In this document: positions 18,125-26,548 of the stretch, in pieces
How positions within the stretch are numbered: the first letter of the stretch is position 1
Layout of the letters: every line of letters starts with the position of its first letter
DNA from: Shimia sp039969785
GTDB lineage: Bacteria; Pseudomonadota; Alphaproteobacteria; Rhodobacterales; Rhodobacteraceae
Length of the DNA: 64,000 bases
Direction: 5' to 3'
Assembly: GCF_039969785.1 (NCBI RefSeq)
Contig: NZ_JBDVNC010000016.1
Span: forward strand, 124,001-188,000
Position numbers and translations under genes: made by a program
Notes under the pieces: generated by a model
What the model saw: only the letters and a program-made list of their open reading frames with translations
The model's database searches: none
Told to the model about the DNA's origin: nothing

Positions 18125-19699
18125 TCAAAGAAGTTCGCCAGCCAGACCTTTATCGATCAGCGCAATGGTCTCATCCACACCGTAAAGGGCAATGAACCCG
18201 CCGAACCGAGGTCCCTGCGACGCCCCCAACAACACTTCATACAGCGCCTTGAACCAGTCGCGCATCGGATCAAACCGCTCACGTCCCACCGAGAACACCA
18301 GCGACTGCAGCTCTTCTGCGTCCAGACCACCATCCCAGTCACGCAGCTTGTCCCGCAACTCTTCCAACGCCGCGCGCTCCTGATCACTTGCCGCGCGGTA
18401 CACTTTGGCAGGCTTCACAAAATCATTGTAATACCGCACCGCAAATCCGGCCGCCGCGTCAAGATCAGGATGGCTGTCTGCGCCCGCCTCTGGCGCATAG
18501 CGCTGGATAAAGCCCCAAAGCTGGTCTTTTTCCTCTGCACCCGCCACCGACGCAAGGTTCAGCAACATCGCGAACGGAACAACCATATTGCTCTCGGGCA
18601 CGTTGCCACCGTGAATATGATACACAGGATTGTTCAACTGTGCCTTCAGCTCCTGACCCGGATACGCGCGCAACTGCTGATGATATTCGTCCACCGCTTT
18701 TGGGATTACATCGAAATACAACCGCTTGGCGGTCTTGGGTTTCAGATACATAAAATACTGAAGCGATGCCGGGGCCGCATAGGTCAGCCACTCTTCCATC
18801 GACAGACCATTGCCTTTCGACTTGGAAATCTTCTGCCCCTGCTCGTCGTTGAACAACTCATAAGACAGACTTTCCGGCGGGCGCTGCCCCAACGCACGGC
18901 AAATCTTGCTCGATTGCGTCACCGAGTCGATCAGGTCTTTGCCTGACATTTCATAATCCACACCCAACGCAGCCCAGCGCAACGCCCAGTCCGGCTTCCA
19001 CTGCATTTTGACATGACCACCGGTCACGGGCACTTCGATGCGCTCTCCATCGGGCTCTTCATAAACGATTGTGCCCGTGTCGACATTGCGCTCCAGGGTC
19101 GGCACCTGCAAAACATGCCCTGTCTTTGGCGAAACTGGCAAAAACGGCGAATAGGTTTCCTGCCGCTCGGCACCCAACGTGGGCAACATGATCTCCATGA
19201 TCTTGTCGAACCGCTCCAGCGCCACTTGCAACATGCCGTCAAACTTACCCTGCTGGTAATAATCTGTGGCTGACGCAAATTCGTATTCAAACCCGAAACT
19301 GTCCAAAAACGTACACAAGCGCGCATTGTTATGCTGGGCAAACCCTTCATGCGTGCCAAATGGGTCGCGCACTTTCGTCAAAGGCAGGTTCAGATCTTGT
19401 TTCAACTCGTCCTGCATGGGCAGGTTGGTCGGCACTTTGCGAAATCCATCCATGTCGTCGGAAAAACAGATCAGCCTGGTTGGAATGTCGCTGATCATCT
19501 CAAACGCATGACGCACCATCGATGTCCGGGCCACTTCGCCAAACGTCCCGATATGGGGCAAACCCGACGGGCCGTAACCAGTCTGAAACAAAACATAGCC
19601 CTTCTCCGGAGCCTTGTCCTTGTACCGTTTGAGCAGACGGCGCGCTTCTTCAAAGGGCCAGGCTTTTGATACGAGGGCTGCGTCACGCAGGTCAGACAT
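18125..19699 (-). CDS. lysK: Lysyl-tRNA synthetase, class I
   Basis: 524 residues from the ATG at 19699, chosen because GGAG lies 8 bases upstream. The class I HIGH-type motif is SGLPHIGTFGE and the KMSKS-type motif is KISKSKGNG. These, plus the C-terminal helical anticodon-binding region, identify LysRS1, the archaeal-type enzyme found in most alphaproteobacteria in place of class II LysS. It charges tRNA-Lys. No class II homologue is in the window. Confidence 0.95.
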   Translation of the reverse strand: MSDLRDAALVSKAWPFEEARRLLKRYKDKAPEKGYVLFQTGYGPSGLPHIGTFGEVARTSMVRHAFEMISDIPTRLICFSDDMDGFRKVPTNLPMQDELKQDLNLPLTKVRDPFGTHEGFAQHNNARLCTFLDSFGFEYEFASATDYYQQGKFDGMLQVALERFDKIMEIMLPTLGAERQETYSPFLPVSPKTGHVLQVPTLERNVDTGTIVYEEPDGERIEVPVTGGHVKMQWKPDWALRWAALGVDYEMSGKDLIDSVTQSSKICRALGQRPPESLSYELFNDEQGQKISKSKGNGLSMEEWLTYAAPASLQYFMYLKPKTAKRLYFDVIPKAVDEYHQQLRAYPGQELKAQLNNPVYHIHGGNVPESNMVVPFAMLLNLASVAGAEEKDQLWGFIQRYAPEAGADSHPDLDAAAGFAVRYYNDFVKPAKVYRAASDQERAALEELRDKLRDWDGGLDAEELQSLVFSVGRERFDPMRDWFKALYEVLLGASQGPRFGGFIALYGVDETIALIDKGLAGELL

Positions 19700-19830
19700 G
19701 TCCATCTCCGGTTCAGGCGGTATTTTGCTGCCTGCACACCAATGCACAGGCAATCCGACGCTTCCTATTGCCCCTGACGGTGGCAGTCAATATTCTGCAC
19801 CGCAACACCGTATTTACGAGGAAACCATTC

Positions 19831-20253
19831 GTGCCCCAAAACACTTTCACGCCTCTCACGCCTCAGGATTGTCTTGTTGCCGTGATGATCGCCGTTTCTG
19901 CAAGCGACGAAAACATCCGCACCGCAGAGCTGGTCAAAATCCAGTCGGCGGTGAACAACCTGCCGATTTTTGCCGAATATGACATTGATCGCATGAAAAC
20001 CGTCAGCCAGGTTGTGTTCGATCTGTTTGAACAAGAAGACGGTCTGGCCGCGTTATTTGGTTTGGTGCGCGACAATCTTCCTGAACGCATGTTTGAAACC
20101 GCTTATGCGCTGGCGTGCGACGTGGCCGCCGCTGACGGTTCACTTGCAGAACCAGAACTGCGCCTGCTCGAAGAAATACGTTATGAGCTGAGCATTGATC
20201 GCCTGCACGCGGCGGGTATTGAACGCGGCGCCCGCGCGCGCCACATGACCTGA
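19831..20253 (+). CDS. TerB-like (tellurite-resistance family) protein
   Basis: 140 residues from a GTG at 19831 with GAGGAAA about 8 bases upstream; ATG-started versions either run into lysK or begin inside the first helix. All-helical TerB fold: VMIAVSASDENIRTAEL, then ACDVAAADGSLAEPELRLL, with acidic residues at the positions that bind metal in TerB. Function in this clade is unknown; the family name does not prove tellurite resistance. It is divergent from lysK. Confidence 0.75.
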   Translation: MPQNTFTPLTPQDCLVAVMIAVSASDENIRTAELVKIQSAVNNLPIFAEYDIDRMKTVSQVVFDLFEQEDGLAALFGLVRDNLPERMFETAYALACDVAAADGSLAEPELRLLEEIRYELSIDRLHAAGIERGARARHMT

Positions 20254-20302
20254 CCCGGACTTCCCACGTTTCGCCAGACATCGCTGGCGGAACGCATGTC
20301 CT

Positions 20303-21349
20303 TTAGCGCGCCTTGTTTTCAAGCAACTCGCTCAGCACCGGCTGCCATCCGGGTTTCAGCCCCAACAAATGCTGTATTGTCGGCCGGATATTCAATGACG
20401 ACCGTTTCGGCCCACCTGAAAGCATCCCCTGCGCTGTCACACCGTGCCCATAGGCCATCAACCACAGGTGCTCGGTGCCTGCCACATCCCAGCTATGTTC
20501 ACCCCATTCGTCGCCATTGCCGCGCGCATGATCCGTGGTCACGATCAGCGTCGTGCGATGCCCTTGCGCATTCAGCCGATCGACTTCATCCACAAGGGTG
20601 CGCAGATAGGCGTCATACTCTCGCAACAACCGCATATAGGACTCGTATTTGTCCAGATGCCCAACCAGATCTGTCTCTTCCAACCCGATATATAGCAGTT
20701 TGGGCGGATCTTCGCGGAACCGCGCCATAGCCGCGTCAAACACCATGCCGTCTCTGGTGCCGTGTGGCTTGCCTTTCCACGCGGCGTTCTCATCGCTCCA
20801 CCGCATACAAACGCTGGTACATCCGTCCGGCAAAGCCACCGTGTCACACAGCTGGCCGTAACTTGAATAGAACCCAACGGTTTCCGCACCAAACGTGTCA
20901 GAAACGCTGTGGATCAGATTTCCAAATTTGAGCGGCAGACATTCATTTGTGAAACAGGCTGTGACCCGCCCACTGAAAATCGATTGATAGCCGGGCATGC
21001 TCAATCCCATCGGATTGCCCAACCCAAACTGGCTGCCAAGTTTCGGCACCCCCAAAAAACCACCTTTGGGGACAACCTCCTGCATCAGGAATGGCATCAG
21101 CGTGCCGCCCCCCACCTGATCGGTCAATTCCGGGTCAGGTCCGTCCATCAATTCCAGCATGCGAATGCCGTCCATGGTGAACAGGATCACGGTATCCGAG
21201 GGCGACTCCAGCGCGGGCACCGGCTTTTCGCGCGTCCCGATCCATTGCATTGCCGCCGCAGTTCCCCAAAGCAAGGCAACACCCACCCACAGCTTCAGCA
21301 TCGCGCCGGCCTGTCTGACCAAACGCCCCGCCGTGCCACTATGATCCAT
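20303..21349 (-). CDS. Membrane-anchored alkaline-phosphatase-superfamily protein
   Basis: 348 residues. An N-terminal hydrophobic segment (MLKLWVGVALLWGTAAAM) anchors a periplasmic alkaline-phosphatase-fold domain. Metal-site elements are visible: FTMDGIR, the nucleophile-region SMPGYQSIFSG, LEETDLVGHLDKY and TTDHARG. It overlaps the upstream dacB stop by 11 bases, with GGGGA before its ATG, so it is translationally coupled to the PBP4 gene. A role in envelope phosphoester or phosphoglycerol metabolism is an inference from that link. Confidence 0.78.
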   Translation of the reverse strand: MDHSGTAGRLVRQAGAMLKLWVGVALLWGTAAAMQWIGTREKPVPALESPSDTVILFTMDGIRMLELMDGPDPELTDQVGGGTLMPFLMQEVVPKGGFLGVPKLGSQFGLGNPMGLSMPGYQSIFSGRVTACFTNECLPLKFGNLIHSVSDTFGAETVGFYSSYGQLCDTVALPDGCTSVCMRWSDENAAWKGKPHGTRDGMVFDAAMARFREDPPKLLYIGLEETDLVGHLDKYESYMRLLREYDAYLRTLVDEVDRLNAQGHRTTLIVTTDHARGNGDEWGEHSWDVAGTEHLWLMAYGHGVTAQGMLSGGPKRSSLNIRPTIQHLLGLKPGWQPVLSELLENKAR

Positions 21350-22829
21350 AAACTATTCCCCAGCGCTCGAGCAGCTTTTGTTGCAGGTTTTTGGCCTTGC
21401 GATTCCATGTTCGCGCACCTTTGGGTCGCTCGCGATCCGGTCCGATCAACCGATCACGCGCGCCCGTATCAGCAACAAATATCGCAAACGCCAGCTCTGT
21501 GCCGTCCTGCGCCGTCACATACCCCGCCAGCCCACTCACGAAATGCAGCGTCCCGGTCTTGGCACGCACTTTCAGCGGATGCGCCTTGTCAATCTTGCCA
21601 TTTCTGCCACGCAGCAGCACCTCTTTCAGGATGGGTTTCAAACCCTGATGGCTGGCAGCTGCACCCAGCACGCGCACCAGCTCATCCGCCCGCATGCGCG
21701 ATCTCTCGCCCAGCCCTGAATGATCGACCAAAGCCGCATGTTGCATCCCCAGCGCCTCACCCGCCCACGCGTTCATTGCGGCTGCAGAGGCTTTGAGCGA
21801 AGTTACATTCGCCCCGCGCGCCTGACTTGCCGCCATGCCCACCATCTCAGCGGTCAGGTTTGTCGAGTACTTCAACATGCCCTTAAGGATGTCACGCAAA
21901 GGCGCGCTTTTGACGGTGGCCACGATCGTGCCACGCGGCGCGGATGTCTGTAAAACCGGCGTTTTCAAAACGATGCCATGCGCGCGCGCCATCGTTTGAA
22001 AAACTTGTCCGGCATAGATTTCTGGCTGGCGCACCGGCAGCCAGCGCGCACCGCCCTGACCCAAAGCTGATTTTGCGACAGTCCAATGATCAACCCCATT
22101 GGCCTGCTTATACGTGTACACTGGCAGGTTCCGATTGGCGATTTTCATGCGCGCAACACTGACCTCGGGACGATACTTGTTAGATCGTGCATCCATGGAA
22201 ATCTGATAGCCTTTGGCACCACGTTTCCACTCAAAATGCACCCGGTTATAGTTCAGCGACAGCCCGGACACCGACGGATTGTATCCCGCTGGTTCGGGCT
22301 GCAAATTGTCAATTCGGTCAATCCTGGGCAACGCCCCGCCCCATACCGAAAACCTGCCCTTCACTTCACGAACACCCGCCGCCTTAAGCTGGCGCGCCAA
22401 CTCGGCAAGCGCATTGGTGTCCAGCGTCGGATCGCCGCCGCCGCGCAATACAAGATCGCCCTTTAGAACGCCATTCTCGACCGTGCCGGTCGCCACCACG
22501 CTCGTATTAAACCGATGGGCCGGTCCCAGATATTCCAGCGCATAAAGCGCCGTCAAAGCTTTGGTCACGCTGGCCGGGGGCTGGCCCGTATCCGCGTTGT
22601 GCCCTTCCAACAGGCTGCCGGTGCCTGCATCCGCCACAGCAAAGCTGACTTTGCCGCCCAACCCTTCTGACTGAATAAGCTTGCCCACGTCCGGCGCCGA
22701 CAATTTGGGAACCGACGCCGGGCGCAAAACCGGGCGCAGCGAAACCGCCGGTGGGTTCGCCCACGCCGGAAGCGCGGCACCGCTTAGCAATACACTTAAA
22801 AAAGCACGTCTGGAAAAGCACTTTGACAT
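21339..22829 (-). CDS. dacB: D-alanyl-D-alanine carboxypeptidase/endopeptidase, PBP4 class
   Basis: 496 residues. A Tat-like or Sec signal (SRRAFLSVLLSGAALPAWA) is followed by penicillin-binding motifs in order: SVTK (SxxK), YSTN (SxN) and AKTGTLHFVSGL (KTG). The large insertion between SxxK and SxN is typical of PBP4/DacB. It trims and hydrolyses peptidoglycan peptide cross-links in the periplasm. It is first in a two-gene unit with the phosphatase-like gene. Confidence 0.92.
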   Translation of the reverse strand: MSKCFSRRAFLSVLLSGAALPAWANPPAVSLRPVLRPASVPKLSAPDVGKLIQSEGLGGKVSFAVADAGTGSLLEGHNADTGQPPASVTKALTALYALEYLGPAHRFNTSVVATGTVENGVLKGDLVLRGGGDPTLDTNALAELARQLKAAGVREVKGRFSVWGGALPRIDRIDNLQPEPAGYNPSVSGLSLNYNRVHFEWKRGAKGYQISMDARSNKYRPEVSVARMKIANRNLPVYTYKQANGVDHWTVAKSALGQGGARWLPVRQPEIYAGQVFQTMARAHGIVLKTPVLQTSAPRGTIVATVKSAPLRDILKGMLKYSTNLTAEMVGMAASQARGANVTSLKASAAAMNAWAGEALGMQHAALVDHSGLGERSRMRADELVRVLGAAASHQGLKPILKEVLLRGRNGKIDKAHPLKVRAKTGTLHFVSGLAGYVTAQDGTELAFAIFVADTGARDRLIGPDRERPKGARTWNRKAKNLQQKLLERWGIVYGS

Positions 22830-22914
22830 AGCCCGACTCTAACCCTGTCCTCCGCAGGCTTACAAGCGCAAGAACACACTTTTGAGCGCCCTCTCAGCAT
22901 GTTATGGCGCAATC

Positions 22915-23754
22915 ATGTGGAAGCTCCCCGCCCTCATGTTCATTGCCATGTCGATGATCCCAGCCGGAGACACGGCTGGCAAACTGCTAACCTCCGAATA
23001 TGGGGCCAGCCCGTTGTTTGTCGCCTGGTCCCGTTTCTTACTGGGCAGCCTGATCACACTCCCTTTCATTCGCCCGGATACGCTGCGCATTTTGCGCGAC
23101 TGGCGCATCTGGGTACGGGCGCTTTTGCTGGCGGCTGGCATTTCGTTTATTCAGACCGCGCTGACTCAGGCCCCTGTCGCCGATGTCTTTGCCGCGTTCT
23201 TTATCGGCCCAATCGTCAGCTACGGCCTGTCGGTATTGCTGTTGGGCGAACGCGTCACACCCCTTCGGACTGCTTTGATGATCGTGGGCTTTCTCGGCGT
23301 CGTGCTGGTTGTACGCCCCGGCACCAATATGGGCCCCGGTATGGGCTATGCCGTCCTTGCTGGCCTGTTCTATGGATCATTCCTGACCGCGTCACGCTGG
23401 CTGGCGCCTGTGGCCCGCCCAACCAGCCTGTTGTTTTCGCAACTGTTTCTCAGTCTGATTGTCATGACACCGTTTTGCTGGCATCTGATCCCGCCCATGA
23501 CACCAACGATCGCGGGCCTGACGGTCACAAGCGCGATATTTTCCATGGGTGGCAATTTTCTGTTGCTGTTCGCCTATGCGCGCGCACCAGCGGCCACTCT
23601 GGCCCCGTTTGTGTATTTCCAACTGGTCGGCGCGGTTATTCTGGGCTGGGCCGTGTTCAACGATCTGCCGGATGCCTACACATGGGCCGGGCTTGCCCTG
23701 ATCCTGAGCGCGGGCATCATCAGCGCCAGCCTGAGCCGACGCACCTCCGATTAA
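22915..23754 (+). CDS. EamA-family (DMT) transporter
   Basis: 279 residues with ten hydrophobic segments and two EamA repeats (VADVFAAFFIGPIVSYGLSV, and the second-half YARAPAATLAPFVYFQL). A metabolite exporter of unknown substrate. The ATG at 22915 gives a normal length; the frame also extends to 22882. Its 3' end overlaps nadD by 4 bases tail to tail. Confidence 0.85.
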   Translation: MWKLPALMFIAMSMIPAGDTAGKLLTSEYGASPLFVAWSRFLLGSLITLPFIRPDTLRILRDWRIWVRALLLAAGISFIQTALTQAPVADVFAAFFIGPIVSYGLSVLLLGERVTPLRTALMIVGFLGVVLVVRPGTNMGPGMGYAVLAGLFYGSFLTASRWLAPVARPTSLLFSQLFLSLIVMTPFCWHLIPPMTPTIAGLTVTSAIFSMGGNFLLLFAYARAPAATLAPFVYFQLVGAVILGWAVFNDLPDAYTWAGLALILSAGIISASLSRRTSD

Positions 23755-24350
23755 CTCCAACCACCGTTGGCGCGAATTCGGGTTGAGCTGGCATCCACCA
23801 TCGGCATGTTCACAAAACACCACGCCGGGGCCCGCATGGTTCCAAGCGATGCACTGTTGCGCGACGCAATGCGCGCTGCGCGAAACACCTGCGCTGCCTT
23901 GGCCGTGCGGGCATCCACCCGATCACCGGGACGTGCCAGCACACCCACAGGCAAACGCAACATGATTTCCTGCCAGTCTTTCCACAAATGAAACTGCGCC
24001 AGATTATCCGCGCCCATCAACCACACAAACTGGGCCTGCGGACAGGCTTCCTGAAGGGCGGCCACCGTTTGCGCCGTATAGCGCGTGCCAATCCGGGCCT
24101 CAAAATCCGAAATGTGAACCCGCGGATGGCGCATCAGATCACGCGCCACGGCCATCCGCCGATCCAACGACGCAGGCCCGCGTGCCTTTAGCGGATTTCC
24201 GGGCGACACCAGCCACCACACGCGATCAAGCCCAAACCGCTTGAGCGCCTCTCGGGTGATATGCACGTGCCCGTCATGCGCGGGATCAAACGACCCGCCC
24301 AACAGGCCAATCACCTGACCGCGCTCAACATATGGAAGTCCATAGCTCAT
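23751..24350 (-). CDS. nadD: Nicotinate-nucleotide adenylyltransferase
   Basis: 199 residues. The nucleotidyltransferase signature GLLGGSFDPAHDGHVHI is followed by WWLVSPGNPLK, WLMGADNLAQFHLWKDW and the C-terminal SSTRIR (ISSTxIR type). It converts nicotinate mononucleotide and ATP to deamido-NAD. The frequent neighbours rsfS and proA are not here. Confidence 0.94.
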   Translation of the reverse strand: MSYGLPYVERGQVIGLLGGSFDPAHDGHVHITREALKRFGLDRVWWLVSPGNPLKARGPASLDRRMAVARDLMRHPRVHISDFEARIGTRYTAQTVAALQEACPQAQFVWLMGADNLAQFHLWKDWQEIMLRLPVGVLARPGDRVDARTAKAAQVFRAARIASRNSASLGTMRAPAWCFVNMPMVDASSTRIRANGGWS

Positions 24351-24416
24351 CGGCTGATTACCTCACCTCACGCGGCAAATGTGTCAACAGCAAACCTCCT
24401 TGACCGGGCGAAATGA

Positions 24417-24455
24417 TTGACCTAAGTAAACTATAAATAGTTGACCAGAGTAAAC
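24417..24455 (+). promoter_or_regulatory. Tandem direct repeats and inverted repeat before the MarR-GNAT gene
   Basis: TTGACC-NN-AGTAAAC occurs at 24417-24431 and again at 24441-24455, a 24-bp period, and the second copy ends 1 base before the start codon. Between and overlapping them is the perfect inverted repeat AACTAT-AA-ATAGTT (24429-24442). The arrangement suits an autoregulatory operator covering the promoter; no Shine-Dalgarno sequence fits before the ATG. Confidence 0.5.
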
Positions 24456-24456
24456 C

Positions 24457-25332
24457 ATGACCCTCAATGCCATCACCCGCATCCGCCGTTTCAACCGTGC
24501 CGTGACCCGCGAAACCGGCGCGTTGGATCAGTCCTTTCTCGGACGCGGCCGCCCGCTTGGCCCGGCCCGTGTCCTGCATGCGATTGGGCGCAAGGATGCT
24601 GATCTGGAAACCGTGCGCACCTATCTTGGCCTCGACAAAACCCTGCTCAGCCGGTTTCTGAAAACGCTTCAGGATGACTCCCTCGTCACACTGGACCGCG
24701 ACCCCAATGATGGACGACGACGCATCGCGCACCTGACCGAAGCTGGCCGCGCAGAACTCGCCGCCTATGACGCGCTGTCTGATGAACGCGCCCAGTCGCT
24801 CTTGTCACAACACCCCAAACCCAAAGCGCTGCTGGACGCGATGGACCTCATTGCATCCGCACTTGCCCAAGACACGATCGAGCTGACCCAAGTCGATCCA
24901 CGCACGCCCGACGCGATCTATTGTCTCGAAGAATACTACGCCGAACTCGCCCGCCGTCTGGACACAGGCTTTGACGTGAACCTTTCGGCAGATCCCGACG
25001 CCGCAGACATGTTCCCCCCGCGCGGCAGCTTTGTTCTGGCGATGTCCGACGGGTTGCCGCTGGGCTGCGTTGGCCTGAAAGGCACCGACAAAGGGTACGG
25101 CGAAATCAAACGCCTCTGGATATCCCCCGCCACTCGCGGGTTAGGCCTCGCCAAACGCCTGATGGACAGCGTTGAAAACACCGCCCGCACACTGGGCATG
25201 ACCACCTTGCGGCTCGACACCAACTCCGCCCTGCCCGAGGCGATCCGCCTTTATGAAACCACCGGCTGGCACGAAATTGAGCGCTTCAACGACGACCCCT
25301 ACCCGGATTTCTTTTTTGAAAAGCACTTGTGA
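24457..25332 (+). CDS. MarR-type regulator fused to a GNAT acetyltransferase
   Basis: 291 residues. Residues ~1-140 form a MarR winged helix (VRTYLGLDKTLLSRFLKTLQ, DPNDGRRRIAHLTEAG). Residues ~150-291 form a GNAT domain with the acetyl-CoA loop SPATRGLGLAKRLM and the C-terminal LYETTGWHEI. Such fusions are common and probably couple sensing to acetylation of a small molecule. The likely operator immediately upstream points to autoregulation. Confidence 0.88.
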   Translation: MTLNAITRIRRFNRAVTRETGALDQSFLGRGRPLGPARVLHAIGRKDADLETVRTYLGLDKTLLSRFLKTLQDDSLVTLDRDPNDGRRRIAHLTEAGRAELAAYDALSDERAQSLLSQHPKPKALLDAMDLIASALAQDTIELTQVDPRTPDAIYCLEEYYAELARRLDTGFDVNLSADPDAADMFPPRGSFVLAMSDGLPLGCVGLKGTDKGYGEIKRLWISPATRGLGLAKRLMDSVENTARTLGMTTLRLDTNSALPEAIRLYETTGWHEIERFNDDPYPDFFFEKHL

Positions 25333-25459
25333 AACCAAAACACGACACGCCCGACAACCCTCCGAAAAGACATAAGAATTCCGAAAACTGAATGCATTTG
25401 TTTCTCGCCAGCTGACCGGTAATTGCGGTCTCATTGATCGAGTCGTTCATCGGAACACC

Positions 25460-25816
25460 ATGCATATTCAAACCGGACACAAGGCCTTTCCAGCGCTGAT
25501 CGCAGCGCTTTGCTTTGCGATCCTGTCCGGGTTGCATATTGCGCGCCCGCTCACGCCTATCACAGTTGTACCGTCCGAACTGGCCAGTTTCGGATTTACG
25601 GTCGATGACATCTGTGGCTACGGCGAAAACGGTGGCAATTCCTCGTCCTGCCCAAACTGCACACTTGTTGAAAACCTCGTTCTGCTTGCCAGCTCAGACC
25701 TGCTCGACTGGACACCGGCGGTTTCCGGGCTGGAATCCTGCCCCTACTGCACTGCTCTGCATCACGCATCGCGGCCACTGGCCTACAAAGCTCGCGCACC
25801 GCCTGTATTCACATGA
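25460..25816 (+). CDS. DUF2946-like exported protein beside YcnI
   Basis: 118 residues. A signal-like segment (PALIAALCFAILSGLHIA) is followed by a cysteine-rich centre with two CPxC motifs (SSCPNCTLVEN, ESCPYCTALHH) and the ending ARAPPVFT. It shares the ARAPP C-terminal ending and overall plan with the protein at 3606-3962. DUF2946 proteins often accompany copper genes. The CxxC pairs and nearby His suggest metal binding, which is inference. The next gene encodes a YcnI copper-binding protein 54 bases downstream. Confidence 0.72.
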   Translation: MHIQTGHKAFPALIAALCFAILSGLHIARPLTPITVVPSELASFGFTVDDICGYGENGGNSSSCPNCTLVENLVLLASSDLLDWTPAVSGLESCPYCTALHHASRPLAYKARAPPVFT

Positions 25817-25870
25817 CGACCGCGCCCGACCCCATTCGGGCACTTCTTTATGTGAAATAGGAATGAAAAA

Positions 25871-26401
25871 ATGAAACTGACATCAGTTCTGTCGGCAGCC
25901 TTCGGCGCCGCACTCCTCGCAACGTCCGCAATTGCGCACGCCACACTGGAACAACAAGAGGCCGAAACCGGCTCATACTACAAGGCCGTGTTTCGCATTG
26001 GGCATGGTTGTTCCGGCGAAGCCACGCTCAAAGTCCGGGTCACAATTCCCGAAGGCGTCGTATCCGTAAAGCCAATGCCAAAACCCGGCTGGGGCCTGGA
26101 AACCGTCACAGGCGCGTATGAACACACCTATGACCTGCACGGCACCGACGTCTCAGAAGGCGTCAAAGAAGTGGTCTGGACCGGCGAACTCGCAGACGCG
26201 CACTATGACGAGTTTGTTTTCCGCGCCAAACTGGATGGCTCGCTGACCCCTGACGAGATGCTGTTTTTCCCAACTGTGCAAGAATGTGCAAACGAAGATA
26301 ACGCATGGGTCGAAATCCCCGCCAAAGGGCAAAACGCGCATGATCTCGACAAACCTGCGCCGGGTTTGATGCTGTCAACGCCTCATAAACACAACCACTG
26401 A
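25871..26401 (+). CDS. YcnI-family (DUF1775) copper-binding protein
   Basis: 176 residues. After a signal peptide ending AIAHA the mature protein starts with His (HATLEQQEAETG), the expected N-terminal histidine brace of YcnI. The core has FRIGHGCSGEATLKVRVTIPEGV and the conserved Trp in KPGWGLETV. YcnI domains bind Cu(II) in the periplasm. It probably forms an operon with the preceding DUF2946-like gene; a hairpin follows the stop. Confidence 0.9.
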   Translation: MKLTSVLSAAFGAALLATSAIAHATLEQQEAETGSYYKAVFRIGHGCSGEATLKVRVTIPEGVVSVKPMPKPGWGLETVTGAYEHTYDLHGTDVSEGVKEVVWTGELADAHYDEFVFRAKLDGSLTPDEMLFFPTVQECANEDNAWVEIPAKGQNAHDLDKPAPGLMLSTPHKHNH

Positions 26402-26412
26402 TCCAAATCGTT

Positions 26413-26436
26413 CGGGGGCAGCCTTGGTTGCCCCCG
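26413..26436 (+). terminator. Hairpin after the ycnI-like gene
   Basis: The perfect 8-bp stem CGGGGGCA/TGCCCCCG has an 8-base loop and lies 12 bases past the stop codon. The U tract is weak. Confidence 0.55.
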
Positions 26437-26548
26437 GCATTTGCTAGCAAGACACGCAAAATCTCGCCCCACATGATCTGGACAATTGCCCTTTCGCTCT
26501 GTCTTAGCTAGACCCGCCTGAACCAGTTTTTCATCGGAGTCGGCTAGA

